A stretch of DNA of 64,000 nt from Halomonas daqiaonensis (lineage in GTDB: Bacteria > Pseudomonadota > Gammaproteobacteria > Pseudomonadales > Halomonadaceae): assembly GCF_900109725.1 (NCBI RefSeq), contig NZ_FOBC01000020.1, positions 1-64,000 on the forward strand, in the 5' to 3' direction. Each line of letters starts with the position of its first letter. Positions within the stretch are counted from its first letter, which is position 1. This document shows positions 36,149 through 44,654 of this stretch, in pieces. Made by a program: the position numbers and the translations under genes. Under the pieces are notes generated by a model. The model saw only the letters and a program-made list of their open reading frames with translations, had not been told where the DNA came from and ran no database searches.

Positions 36149-36817
36149 ATGTGTGGACGCTTCGCGCTGTTCTCGGATCCTCCTCGCATCGCGCGTCGCC
36201 TCGGTCTGCCCGAAGAAGAGGCACAGTGGCAGGCACGCTATAACATCCCTCCCGGCACCTGGATTCCTGCCGCCCGGCGACGCGATGACGACTCTCCTCT
36301 GCTGCTTGATGAGATGTGGTGGGGCTACAAGCCCCACTGGGCCAAAGAGAACGCCCCCGAGCCGATCAATGCCACCGTCGAGAAGGTGGCCACTTCCAAT
36401 TACTTCAAGGGAGCGTTTGCTCACCATCGCTGCCTTGTGCCGGCTGATGGATGGTTTGAGTGGGTGGCAGTGGATGGTCAGAAGAAACCTCACTTCCTGT
36501 GCCGTGAGGATCGCGAGCCGATCTGGCTGGCAGCCATCTGGGCCGAGCGCGCTGACGGTGTACCCGGCTGCGCGATCCTGACTGAACCGGCTCGTGGTAT
36601 TGCCCAGCAGATCCACCCACGCATGCCGTTGGTTCTGGATGACGAGAGCCTTGAGCCCTGGCTGGATCCGGACATGACCGACCGTGAGACGCTCCGCCAG
36701 GTCATTCATCACCTGAGCGCCGAGTACATCACCCATTGGCCGGTAACGACTCGGGTCAACAAACCCATCGAGAACGATCCCAAGCTTATCGAGCCCGTCA
36801 CCTCGGGCTCAGATTGA
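36149..36817 (+). CDS. SOS response-associated peptidase (SRAP, YedK/HMCES family)
   Basis: The 222-residue protein begins MCGRFALF. Cys2 is the residue that forms a thiazolidine crosslink with abasic sites in single-stranded DNA. The NATVEKVA segment, HRCLVPADGWFEW and the His block HPRMPLVL are the conserved SRAP landmarks. It protects stalled replication forks at abasic sites. It lies next to a nuclease gene and umuDC, fitting an SOS-linked role. Confidence 0.93.
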   Translation: MCGRFALFSDPPRIARRLGLPEEEAQWQARYNIPPGTWIPAARRRDDDSPLLLDEMWWGYKPHWAKENAPEPINATVEKVATSNYFKGAFAHHRCLVPADGWFEWVAVDGQKKPHFLCREDREPIWLAAIWAERADGVPGCAILTEPARGIAQQIHPRMPLVLDDESLEPWLDPDMTDRETLRQVIHHLSAEYITHWPVTTRVNKPIENDPKLIEPVTSGSD

Positions 36818-36872
36818 TCTTTGTCCATGTGCCCACGACCATAGGCCGTTTCACGCATGGAGCATACTCTGC

Positions 36873-37925
36873 ATGGTCGCTCGTCTGTTCGTGGCCTGGC
36901 TGGCCCTACTCCCTCTTTCCACGCAGGCCGATGTTCTGATTGGCAGCTGGAACATCAAGCACCTCGGCTGGGACAACGACAAAGCCATCCCTCAAGTGGC
37001 TCATGTGACTAACCACTTCGATCTGCTGGCGATCCAGGAGCTGATGGATGCCTCGGCCCTGGCCCGACTGGAACGGGAAGTAGAGGCCCTTTCCGGCGAG
37101 GCATGGTCGTCCATGGCCAGCCGTGAGCTGGGCCACTCGTCCTACACCGAACACTATGCCTTCCTGTGGCGCGAGAGCGAGGTCACATACGAAGATGGCG
37201 CGGTGGTGTACCTCGATCACGGTGATGTCTTCAGCCGTGAGCCCTATTCGGCCCGCTTCAGGGATGTGGAGACCAACGATCTGTATACCGTGGGTACGGT
37301 ACACGTCGTCTACGGTGAAAGTATCAGCGACCGGCTACCGGAGATCGGAGCCCTGGCCGATTACTGGCAGTGGCTGGAGGAAATCGCCCATGGCAGCCCC
37401 CGTTTGTTGATAGGTGACTTCAACCTTGCACCGGATCACGACGGCTGGACTGCGTTACGGGCCCTTGGGGCGGAGCCAGCAATCACCGATGGGCGCACGA
37501 CGCTGGCCACGACAGCGGACTCCTACAGCAACCTGTATGACAACATCTGGTTTGACGCTTCTATCCTGGATCCATCTGATCGCGGCATTCTTCGCTTCCC
37601 GGACCTCCTGCCCCTGGACCACCAAGAGGCCCGTGACCGCATCTCTGACCATGCACCGGTCTATGTCGGGTTGCATGGCGCCAAGCTGGAACTCGAGCAT
37701 GCTGTCAGCGGAACGCCTATGCCTAGCACCTCGCGACCTGATTGCATCGATCTCAACACAAGTAGGGGCTCGCGCCTGGATCAGTTACCACACATCGGTC
37801 CTGCCCGGGCCGAGGACATCGTGGAAGAAAGACCTTGGGCTTCTGCTGATCACCTTACCCGTGTTAACGGCCTAGGTACCGCCAGGGTGCAGGAGATCCA
37901 GGCTAGCGACCTGCTGTGCCAGTGA
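36873..37925 (+). CDS. Exported endonuclease/exonuclease/phosphatase with C-terminal helix-hairpin-helix
   Basis: The 350-residue protein starts with a signal peptide (about 1-19, ending STQA). The DNase I-like fold shows GSWNIKHLGW, AIQELMD, the IGDFNLAPDHDGW metal-site block and the C-terminal SDHAPVYVG. Residues about 290-350 form a ComEA-like helix-hairpin-helix (IDLNTSRGSRLDQLPHIGPA, then VNGLGTARVQEI) that binds DNA. A secreted or periplasmic nuclease of this type could degrade extracellular DNA or process DNA during uptake. It lies between SRAP and convergent umuC genes. Confidence 0.88.
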   Translation: MVARLFVAWLALLPLSTQADVLIGSWNIKHLGWDNDKAIPQVAHVTNHFDLLAIQELMDASALARLEREVEALSGEAWSSMASRELGHSSYTEHYAFLWRESEVTYEDGAVVYLDHGDVFSREPYSARFRDVETNDLYTVGTVHVVYGESISDRLPEIGALADYWQWLEEIAHGSPRLLIGDFNLAPDHDGWTALRALGAEPAITDGRTTLATTADSYSNLYDNIWFDASILDPSDRGILRFPDLLPLDHQEARDRISDHAPVYVGLHGAKLELEHAVSGTPMPSTSRPDCIDLNTSRGSRLDQLPHIGPARAEDIVEERPWASADHLTRVNGLGTARVQEIQASDLLCQ

Positions 37926-37929
37926 AGAA

Positions 37930-39204
37930 TTAGCGCACTTTGGGCAACTCGTCCCAGCGCGTTGTCCAGCGCGGTGTGCGATTGGCGCAGCGGAGATGCC
38001 AGGCGGCACCGGGCGAGGGGCGCCCAAACGTCACGGTCCCGCGACCCATCCGGCGATTGAGGTTATCGAGGGTCGCCATCAGACGGTCATTCCGCTCTCG
38101 GTCGGCTCGACTCTCCGGGGTATCCAGAAGCGAGAGCTGTTGGCGGTTGGCATCCACCAGGTCGATCAGCATCACGCCGGCCTTCATGAAAAGGTAACGA
38201 GACCGATAGATGGCGTCGAATGCCTGGCTGGCGGCATGCAGGATGTCACGGCTATCGTCGGTGGGCTGCGGCAGCTCCACGATGGCGCTGGGTGAGTACT
38301 GCGGCAGATCGGGACGGTGCCGGTTCGTTTTGAGGAATACATAGACGGCACGCACCACGCTGTCCTGAGCCCGCAGCTTCTCGGCGCTGCGCTGAGCGTA
38401 CTGCCGGATCGCCTGGTGAATCTCCTGCCGATTGTCGGTCAGGCGGCCAAAGGAGCGCGAGGTCATGATCCGCTGACGTGCCTCCCACGGGTCGTTCATC
38501 TCGATGCAGGGAACACCCTTCAGCTCCAGGCAGGTGCGCTCCTGGGTCACCGAGAAGCGTTGCCGAATCTGCTTCGGCTCCGCCTGTGCCAGATCCCATG
38601 CCGTCTGCATGCCGAGTAAACCAAGCCGCTCTACCAGCCGACGTCCCACACCCCATACATCGCCCAGTGAAACCTGCTGCAACAGTGCCTCGCTCTCAGC
38701 GCTGCCGGCACTGAGTACACAGACGCCGCCGTATATCGGTATCTTTTTGGCCGCCCGGTTGGCCAGCTTGGCCAGGGTGCGGGTCGGGGCAATTCCAACG
38801 CTGACGGGGATATGCGTGAACCGCCGTACCTTGGTGAACAGTTCCTGCGCATGGGCATGCATCTGCTCTGGGGCGAAGCCATCGAAGCGCACGAACATCT
38901 CGTCAATAGAGTAAGGCTCGACCCCTGCTGAGTACTCTTCAAGCACTTGCTGTACCCGAGCGGACATGTCGCCATAGAGTTCATAGTTTGACGACAGCAG
39001 CTCGATTCGGTGCTGACGCAGTAGCGTCTTCAGCTCAAAAGCGGGCGTGCCCATCTCCACGCCCAGTGCCTTGAGTTCATTGGAGCGTGCGATCACGCAG
39101 CCATCGTTGTTGGAGAGCACCCCCACGGGTACGCCCTCCAGACGGGGCTGGAAGGCCCTCTCACAGCTGACATAGAAGTTATTGCAGTCGATGAGTCCGA
39201 TCAT
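37930..39204 (-). CDS. umuC: UmuC, DNA polymerase V catalytic subunit
   Basis: The 424-residue Y-family polymerase starts [18 protein letters not shown] and contains [10 protein letters not shown] with the catalytic acidic pair, then an HhH/little-finger region and the UmuC-type C-terminus. It performs mutagenic translesion synthesis with processed UmuD as pol V. The ATG at 39204 is chosen over upstream starts inside umuD. It lies 16 bases after umuD in the same operon under a LexA box. Confidence 0.94.
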   Translation of the reverse strand: MIGLIDCNNFYVSCERAFQPRLEGVPVGVLSNNDGCVIARSNELKALGVEMGTPAFELKTLLRQHRIELLSSNYELYGDMSARVQQVLEEYSAGVEPYSIDEMFVRFDGFAPEQMHAHAQELFTKVRRFTHIPVSVGIAPTRTLAKLANRAAKKIPIYGGVCVLSAGSAESEALLQQVSLGDVWGVGRRLVERLGLLGMQTAWDLAQAEPKQIRQRFSVTQERTCLELKGVPCIEMNDPWEARQRIMTSRSFGRLTDNRQEIHQAIRQYAQRSAEKLRAQDSVVRAVYVFLKTNRHRPDLPQYSPSAIVELPQPTDDSRDILHAASQAFDAIYRSRYLFMKAGVMLIDLVDANRQQLSLLDTPESRADRERNDRLMATLDNLNRRMGRGTVTFGRPSPGAAWHLRCANRTPRWTTRWDELPKVR

Positions 39205-39220
39205 GGCGCTGGCTTCCAGG

Positions 39221-39661
39221 CTACACCGGGTACTCATGTACAACGGCACGAACGACGCCCCAGGCCTGGCATTCCAGATCGGCAGCAGGGATCGGCTGAT
39301 AGCTGGGGTTACCCGAGGTCAGGTAGGGCCGATTGCCCAGCAGCTCGTAGCGCTTCACCACCAGCTCCCCTTCCACTGACGCCACCAGGATGTGTCCCGG
39401 CCTCGGCTCGATAGCGCTATCGACCACCAGGAGGTCGCCGGAATGGATGCCTAGCGACTCCATGCTGTCGCCTGTCACCGTCATGAAAAAGGTCGAGGCC
39501 GCTCGCTTCACCAGCCGTTCGTTGAGATCCATTGTGCGGCCCTCGTAGTCCTGGGCCGGGCTGGGAAAGCCTGAGAGGCCGCCCCGCGTGAGCGTCAACG
39601 GGAACGGGAGCGGCAAGGTCGGCGGTTCCGGATGGGCTGGGATGAGCGCGTCGTGGGACAT
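39221..39661 (-). CDS. umuD: UmuD, DNA polymerase V auxiliary protein (S24 self-cleaving)
   Basis: The 146-residue S24 peptidase-fold protein has Ser66 (TGDSMESLG) and Lys103 (LVVKRYE) as the catalytic dyad. The likely self-cleavage site is Ser30-Gly31 in LSGFPSPAQ; other UmuD proteins have Cys-Gly or Ala-Gly there. RecA-stimulated cleavage gives UmuD', which joins UmuC. AGGAGG lies five bases before the ATG. A LexA-like box lies just upstream. Confidence 0.93.
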   Translation of the reverse strand: MSHDALIPAHPEPPTLPLPFPLTLTRGGLSGFPSPAQDYEGRTMDLNERLVKRAASTFFMTVTGDSMESLGIHSGDLLVVDSAIEPRPGHILVASVEGELVVKRYELLGNRPYLTSGNPSYQPIPAADLECQAWGVVRAVVHEYPV

Positions 39662-39677
39662 GATGGCCTCCTATGTA

Positions 39678-39697
39678 TACCTGATATTTGTACAGTA
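39678..39697 (-). promoter_or_regulatory. LexA-box-like operator of umuDC
   Basis: On the minus strand TACTGTACAAATATCAGGTA fits 15 of 20 positions of the Escherichia coli LexA consensus, with the left half perfect. It lies 17 bases upstream of the umuD start, where LexA would block transcription. Confidence 0.7.
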
Positions 39698-40091
39698 TTA
39701 AGCAGGAGGCGTCGCCTGCCAAGACCTCGCGCCACTCGTGGGGCTGGCCTTGGCCTGCTCCATTGTCAGCAGAAGAATTTTTCTCCGGCTGTGCTCCATC
39801 AGCAAGGACTAAATTTTTGCATGCGACCAGATGCGGACTTGGTCGGCGGCACACTACGTGGCTGGTTATGGCTGCTTTCCCTGACTGCCAGCTCAACTAT
39901 ATCGAAAGGAACCCTTCATTTTGTACGCGGCATCAAGTTTTCCCTTTCATTGCCGATAGCACCTCGGGTAAAGAAAAGCATGTATATTAGCTTAGGTTGA
40001 ATTATATGCTTGTGAAACACCCTCTATATCACATTCGACATAAAGCAAGCCCAAAGCCAGGAGGCTACAGCGCAGAGGAATTTATTCTTCC
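39698..40091. other. Intergenic region between umuDC and the outer-membrane protein gene
   Basis: About 390 bases without a gene. The left part carries the upstream promoter of umuDC. The right part is AT-rich (around 39975-40020) and should hold the promoter of the rightward barrel-protein gene, ending with CCAGGAGGC and a long leader of about 30 bases. Confidence 0.4.
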
Positions 40092-40841
40092 ATGAATATG
40101 AAAAAGACCATCATCGCTTCCGCCATCGCCGTCGGCACTCTAGTTGCAACCAGCAACGCCCAGGCCCAGGCCCAGGGCTTCTACGCTTACGGTGAAGCTG
40201 CATACAACGATATTGGTTCCAGCAAAGCGGAAAGCTATCTTCGCCAGGAAGATCAGGACGGCCGCGAGGACACCGAAGCCTTCAACCAGACCCTTGCTGG
40301 TGCCGGTCTCACCGCCGATCTTGAGTACAACTCCAGCTTCTCCAACGATGACAGCGAAGCTACCTTCGGCGTAGGTGGGGGCTATCAGTTCAACAAGAAC
40401 TTTTCTCTGGAGCTCGCTTATCGCGACCTGGGTGAAGCCTCATACCAGAACAGCTTCGAGGTGACCGGGACCGAGGCCAGCGGCACTGGCGAGCGCAAGG
40501 TCTCCTACGAGTCGGATGCCTTTATCCTTCGCGGTGTGGGACTGCTGCCGGTCACTGAGCGGCTTTCGCTTGAGGCGCTGCTGGGTGTGGCCTACGTTGA
40601 CACAGACTACAGTGAGTCTGAGGTGGTGAACGGCGAAGGCCGCCTGAACTCCACCGATACCCGTGACAGTGAAAGCGACTCCGACTTCACAGCGGCCTAC
40701 GGTGTCGGTGCCAGCTTCGCCTTCAACGACACCCTGACCGGCTACGCTCGCTGGGAGCGCATCCACGATATCGATACCGAGGACAAGTGGGGCGGGATCG
40801 AGGCAGATACAATCTCTGCTGGGTTCCGCTACCACTTCTGA
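40092..40841 (+). CDS. Outer-membrane beta-barrel protein (OmpA/OmpX-like fold)
   Basis: The 249-residue protein has a signal peptide (about 1-26, ending NAQAQA). An acidic beta-rich barrel follows, with alternating strands such as FYAYGEAAYNDIG, ATFGVGGGYQFN and FSLELAYRDLG. It ends in a terminal Phe (ISAGFRYHF), the signal for the BAM complex. Eight strands are likely. Its many Asp, Glu and Ser residues suit a halophile. There is no peptidoglycan-binding OmpA domain. Role: structural or adhesive porin-like protein, not specified further. A terminator hairpin follows. Confidence 0.85.
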   Translation: MNMKKTIIASAIAVGTLVATSNAQAQAQGFYAYGEAAYNDIGSSKAESYLRQEDQDGREDTEAFNQTLAGAGLTADLEYNSSFSNDDSEATFGVGGGYQFNKNFSLELAYRDLGEASYQNSFEVTGTEASGTGERKVSYESDAFILRGVGLLPVTERLSLEALLGVAYVDTDYSESEVVNGEGRLNSTDTRDSESDSDFTAAYGVGASFAFNDTLTGYARWERIHDIDTEDKWGGIEADTISAGFRYHF

Positions 40842-40852
40842 TACTCCATTCT

Positions 40853-40878
40853 GGCCTCATGTCACCGAACATGGGGCC
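40853..40878 (+). terminator. Terminator hairpin after outer-membrane barrel gene
   Basis: GGCCTCATGT-CACCGA-ACATGGGGCC forms a 10-bp stem with one G-T wobble. It starts 12 bases after the stop codon and is followed by ATTTC. Confidence 0.65.
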
Positions 40879-40937
40879 ATTTCATGAAAGACACCTTTCC
40901 TTTACATAGAAAAATTTACGGGATTTCTTTACGCAAA

Positions 40938-40966
40938 ACCGCCCCCAAGGCTTCCAGAGGGGCGGT
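40938..40966 (-). terminator. Minus-strand terminator hairpin
   Basis: ACCGCCCC and GGGGCGGT form a perfect 8-bp stem. Read on the minus strand the hairpin is followed by TTTTGCG. It begins eight bases after the stop of the short leftward frame at 40975-41274, which is the main support for that frame. Confidence 0.6.
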
Positions 40967-40974
40967 CAGCACGC

Positions 40975-41274
40975 CTAAAGAAAACGACCATATTTGCGCA
41001 CAGCAGCTTCCGGCCAAGAGCAGTCATACAGCGAAAAATGATATAGCACCAAGCTCAACCTTAGCGGGACCATCGGCTGCAAAAAAGCTCGGGAGAGAAC
41101 TTTATCCTGCGGCCATTCCACGACAGGAAGCCTGTCAGCGGAAAATACCTTGCCGCTGACCTTACTCGCCGCCTTGCTCATCTTGTTCGCCGCCGCCATA
41201 GCGTGAACCCGATGGCAAGAACCTTCTGGACAGGTGCTGAGCAGGTCATCCGTCTCGAGGCTATTGACATCCAT
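40975..41274 (-). CDS. Small hypothetical protein
   Basis: A 99-residue leftward frame begins MDVNSLETDDLLSTCPEG and ends just before a minus-strand terminator. The N-terminal half is hydrophilic with two cysteines (CPEGSCH). No family is recognised. Only a weak AGG-like ribosome site precedes the ATG. The terminator position suggests it is expressed, but it could be chance. Confidence 0.35.
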   Translation of the reverse strand: MDVNSLETDDLLSTCPEGSCHRVHAMAAANKMSKAASKVSGKVFSADRLPVVEWPQDKVLSRAFLQPMVPLRLSLVLYHFSLYDCSWPEAAVRKYGRFL

Positions 41275-41301
41275 GCGCGCCTGCGGCTAAAGTTATTACA
41301 A

Positions 41302-41393
41302 GCGCCGATTTGAGTCTCAGCTTGCGGGCGCTCTACAAATGCAGCTAAAGCGATGCCAGGAGGCCCGCTTTAGCACAGCTGAGCGGGTTTTTT
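41302..41393 (+). promoter_or_regulatory. SAM-II riboswitch 1 with intrinsic terminator
   Basis: 41302-41352 follows the SAM-II layout. Stem GCGCC (41302-41306) pairs with GGCGC (41327-41331). GATTTGA follows the first arm, CTTGCG precedes the second, and AAATGCAGCTAAAG closes the pseudoknot. A terminator follows: CCCGCT...AGCGGG (41364-41387) plus six T. GCTAAAGCG (41344-41352), part of the ligand-bound pseudoknot, is perfectly complementary to CGCTTTAGC (41366-41374), the first arm of the terminator. SAM binding would therefore free the terminator. The fold was worked out by eye. Confidence 0.75.
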
Positions 41394-41413
41394 GTTGTCT
41401 GGCCTTCGGGCCA

Positions 41414-41540
41414 CCGCCGATTTAAGCACCAACTTGCGGGCGGGATAGAAATACAGCTAAAGCGGCGTACGACTCCACTCCCCTGGGTCGGCGCTTGCCG
41501 AACCACGCTTTCCAGAGCACCACAGGGGAAAAGGAGACGA
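41414..41540 (+). promoter_or_regulatory. SAM-II riboswitch 2 and leader
   Basis: 41414-41464 shows CCGCC pairing with GGCGG (41439-41443), GATTTAAG after the first arm, and GAAATACAGCTAAAG at the 3' side, as in SAM-II aptamers. The block 41411-41467 is repeated with one change at 42517-42573. Downstream lies TCGGC-GCTT-GCCGA inside an outer CCCCTG...CAGGGG stem that ends immediately before the AAGGAG of the first gene. Control of translation initiation is therefore plausible. Confidence 0.75.
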
Positions 41541-41542
41541 TC

Positions 41543-41758
41543 ATGACCCATCGCACCACCGAATCTCACGACCAAGCCGCGCCTGCCAGCGCCGGCGCCT
41601 CCCCCGCGTCAATTCGCCAAAAACTGGCCGCCTTGCTCGCCCAGGACGACATCGTGCGCCCGGAGCTGCGCAATGCCGCCATCCTCGGAGCGCAACCTGC
41701 TTCACGGGTCACGCACCGCGATGATCGGCATCACCACACGCTGGCGAGGAGGTCGTGA
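41543..41758 (+). CDS. Small unknown protein under SAM-II control
   Basis: The 71-residue protein starts MTHRTTESHDQAAPASAGAS and ends in a His/Arg-rich tail (DDRHHHTLARRS). The middle reads IRQKLAALLAQDDIVRPELR. AAGGAG lies six bases before the ATG. It is the first gene after the tandem SAM-II riboswitches and overlaps the ribosome site of the next gene, so the two form one operon. No family is recognised. Confidence 0.6.
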   Translation: MTHRTTESHDQAAPASAGASPASIRQKLAALLAQDDIVRPELRNAAILGAQPASRVTHRDDRHHHTLARRS

Positions 41759-41760
41759 TC

Positions 41761-42411
41761 ATGAACCTGAATCAGGAACTGCTGCTCAGGACCCAGCACC
41801 TGTCGGACACCGACGTGCTCCGCGGCATGGGCTACACAACGGCTGACGAGGCAGCACTGGCCCACTTGCAGGCCGTACGGATGAGCCCGTATCTCGGCCT
41901 GGAAAAGACGTACCGAGACGGACGCTACGGTGAGAGGGGGTTCCTCGAGGCACTTTGCCGATGCGCAGCACTCGACGAGGCCGACGCCCTGGCCGCCATC
42001 GAGGGCCTGACCGAACGATTGACCGAGGACCAGGCTGCCTTTCGTCACTGGCTATTCGCCGATACCGACTATGTGCGAGGCCCTGGAACGCCGATCTTCG
42101 CCATGGCCTTCACCGAGCACTTCCGTCGGCTCACGTTCCCGCTCGGTTTCTGGCGCCTGCCCTGGGAGGAGAGACTGGCGGCCGCCTGCCAGAAGTCCCG
42201 CGACCACATGCAGGAGAGCGGCGGCAAACTGGTCACCTGGGGTGAGATACAGCGCTACCACTACTGCTTTGCCGAGAAGCGCAGCATCGTCATCTCGACA
42301 ACGGGCGAGGTGATCGGTGAACGGGAGCACTTCGACCCGCCACGCGCCACCTTCGGGCTGAAAGGCAGCGACGAGAACCTCCCAGACCTGTTCGTGAAGG
42401 ACGACGAATAG
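41761..42411 (+). CDS. Unknown 216-residue protein under SAM-II control
   Basis: The soluble protein begins MNLNQELLLRTQHLSDTDVL and has aromatic-rich central segments (HWLFADTDYVRGPG, LTFPLGFWRLPWEERL). It ends with an acidic tail. GAGGAGG lies eight bases before the ATG at 41761, which favours it over the GTG at 41755. No domain is recognised. It is in an operon with the small gene upstream, behind two SAM-responsive elements, suggesting a role tied to methionine or SAM supply. Confidence 0.7.
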   Translation: MNLNQELLLRTQHLSDTDVLRGMGYTTADEAALAHLQAVRMSPYLGLEKTYRDGRYGERGFLEALCRCAALDEADALAAIEGLTERLTEDQAAFRHWLFADTDYVRGPGTPIFAMAFTEHFRRLTFPLGFWRLPWEERLAAACQKSRDHMQESGGKLVTWGEIQRYHYCFAEKRSIVISTTGEVIGEREHFDPPRATFGLKGSDENLPDLFVKDDE

Positions 42412-42519
42412 CCAGTGCCGACTGGCTGGATTCGCAAGCCGCCAGCCACGAAAGCGGAACCGCACGGCGACAGCGCTGGAATGCCGAGCGATTTGTTTAA
42501 TTGCCTGATCAACAGACCA

Positions 42520-42632
42520 CCGCCGATTTAAGCACCAACTTGCGGGCGGGATAGAAATGCAGCTAAAGCGGCGCCGTGACTCCCTTCCCCCGAGTCGGCG
42601 CTTGCCGACCGTTCCAGGGGGAGAAGGAGTTC
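42520..42632 (+). promoter_or_regulatory. SAM-II riboswitch 3 and leader
   Basis: 42520-42570 repeats riboswitch 2 almost exactly (CCGCC/GGCGG stem, GATTTAAG, GAAATGCAGCTAAAG). Downstream the same TCGGC-GCTT-GCCGA hairpin occurs, enclosed here by CCCCC...GGGGG that ends just before the AAGGAG of the next gene. The repeated leader plan points to shared translational control of two adjacent transcription units. Confidence 0.75.
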
Positions 42633-42634
42633 AC

Positions 42635-43312
42635 ATGCCTGCCATCGATTTCCATCCTGCCAGCCTCGCGCTGGATGTCTGGTTCAAGCGGCCCGAGAAC
42701 CGGGTCAGCGTGCCGGACGACGCCGACCTCGCCTGCCTGCAGGAGATCAACCTGGGCGCGGTGGATGTCATTCCCGAGGCGCTGTTCTTTCGCCGCCATG
42801 ACGGGCGGGACGAGCTGTGGTCTGCCGGCCTGACCCACGATGCCCCCGGCAAATCGCGTAAGGCGCAACTGGCCACCGCCTACCGGCAGGGCCGCGTGGC
42901 CTGGTCAGCGAGCCAGGGCACGCCCGCGGAGAGCGCCGAGGTGCTGTTCCGTGCCCTCACCGTCGCGCGTCACGGGCACGTATGGCCCGACGGCCATGGC
43001 GAGGGGCCATTGATCACGGCGGCTGCCCATCGGCGCATTGTGGGCGAGCTCGAGGCCGAGATCGACCGCAATACCCGGGAGGCCGAGGCCCAGGCTGAAG
43101 CGCCGATCATCGTGCTGGCCCGCCAGCTGGGCCTGAGGCCCGAACCCGCCGGTAAATCGCCGTCCGCCTGGTACGCCGACTGCCCCGGCAAATCCCACCG
43201 GCTGATGGTCAGCAGCAGCGCCAACGAGTTCGGTTGCGGCTACTGCCGCGTGAAGGGCGGCACCGCCGACCTGGAGACACTGGCCAGGCAGCGCAAGGAG
43301 GCCCGCTCATGA
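42635..43312 (+). CDS. Unknown protein with zinc-ribbon-like C-terminus, under SAM-II control
   Basis: The 225-residue protein begins [20 protein letters not shown]. The C-terminal 55 residues contain a CPGKSH ... CGYC pattern resembling the CHC2 zinc ribbon of DNA primases, so nucleic-acid binding is possible. AAGGAG lies five bases before the ATG. Its stop overlaps the start of the metK pseudogene (ATGA), showing it was once coupled to SAM synthetase. The family is not recognised. Confidence 0.65.
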   Translation: MPAIDFHPASLALDVWFKRPENRVSVPDDADLACLQEINLGAVDVIPEALFFRRHDGRDELWSAGLTHDAPGKSRKAQLATAYRQGRVAWSASQGTPAESAEVLFRALTVARHGHVWPDGHGEGPLITAAAHRRIVGELEAEIDRNTREAEAQAEAPIIVLARQLGLRPEPAGKSPSAWYADCPGKSHRLMVSSSANEFGCGYCRVKGGTADLETLARQRKEARS

Positions 43313-44524
43313 GCCGTAGCTACCTGTTCACCTCGGAGTCGGTCTCCGACGGGCATCCCGACAAGCTGGCCGACCGTATTTCGGATGCCGTGCTGGACCG
43401 TTGCCTCGCCCTCGACTCATCGGCTCGGGTGGCTTGCGAGACCTTGCTGACCCGCGAACTAGTGGTGGTCGCCGGCGAGCTCGGCCTTTCCCCCCGCTCT
43501 GCACCGCCAGGTGCTCGATGAGGTGAAAGACATCGTGCGCACGATACTGCGCGAGACCGGCTACCGCAGCGACATTCCCGGCATCGATCCGGACACCTGA
43601 GACATCCAGGTACGGCTGCACCACCACCACCAGTCCACCCAGATCGCCGAGGGCGTGCGGCGCGGGGAAGATGAATGCGGCGCTGGCGATCAGGGGTTGA
43701 TGTTCGGCTACGCCAGCGACGAGACCCCGGAATTGCTACCTCTTCCGATCAAGCTGGCTCACCGATTGATGCGGCGTCACAGGGAACTGCGCGACAGCGG
43801 CGCCCTGCCCTGGCTGCGACCGGATGCCAAGGCCCAGGTCAGCGTGCGCTACCGCGGCGAGGAGCCGGTGGCCGTGGAGACCGTGGTGCTCTCGACCCAG
43901 CACGACGAGGCCGTGCCCACCGCCACCGTGGAGCAGGATGTGATCCGCGAGCTGATCGAGCCGGTGATTCCCGAGGCACTGCGCAGCGACGCGATCCGCT
44001 ACCTGGTCAACCCGGCCGGGCGCTTCGAGATCGGCGGGCCACTGGGTGATGCCGGCCTGACAGGCCGCAAGATCATCGTCGACACCTACGGCGGACGCTG
44101 TCCCCATGGAGGGGGTGCCTTCTCGGGCAAGGACGCCACCAAGGTCGACCGCTCCGGCGCCTATGCCGCGCGCTGGGTCGCCAAGCATCTGGTGGCCGCG
44201 GGGCTGGCCCGACGTGCCACGCTGCAGCTGGCCTATGCCATCGGTCGCCCCGACCCTGTCTCGCTGCTGGTGGATACCCACGGCACCGGCACGGTGCCCG
44301 ACGAGACACTGGAAGAGGCAGTGCGCCAGACCTTCGATCTCTCGGTCGCCGGCATCCTGCGTGATCTCGACCTGCAGCGCCCGCTGTTCGCCTCGACTGC
44401 CGCCTTCGGCCACTTCGGGCGCGAGGATGTCGCGCTGCCTTGGGAGAAGACGCCACGCCTTCGCCAGCTCCAGGGCGCGGCGGGGGGGGGGTACGGCGTC
44501 CGCCGCCGGATCAGCAGCGCCTGA
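43309..44524 (+). pseudogene. metK: metK (S-adenosylmethionine synthetase) pseudogene
   Basis: [20 protein letters not shown] is a typical MetK N-terminus. The frame shifts near 43485. In the second frame a TGA interrupts at 43598-43600. MetK blocks then continue: [40 protein letters not shown] and [20 protein letters not shown]. The 3' end runs into ten G residues at 44482-44491, after which the frame no longer matches MetK. With a frameshift and an internal stop it should not make SAM synthetase. It is coupled to the gene behind riboswitch 3, the regulation expected for metK. Confidence 0.85.
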
Positions 44525-44654
44525 CCCGAATGGTGCTCGAGGCCCGCGAACCGGGCGGGCTCTCCGATGAAATGGCCAAGTGGTGGAGAAACCGCTACTG
44601 ATGCCAGGCCCGCCACACGCCGTGGCGGGCCATCATTGCCTCAGGGAGGCCGCG

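Noticed and set aside
43598..43600. TGA at a position that is often Cys in MetK, possible selenocysteine codon
   Set aside because: The frame is already broken by an upstream frameshift, no SECIS-like hairpin was seen just after it, and MetK is not a known selenoprotein. Decay is simpler.
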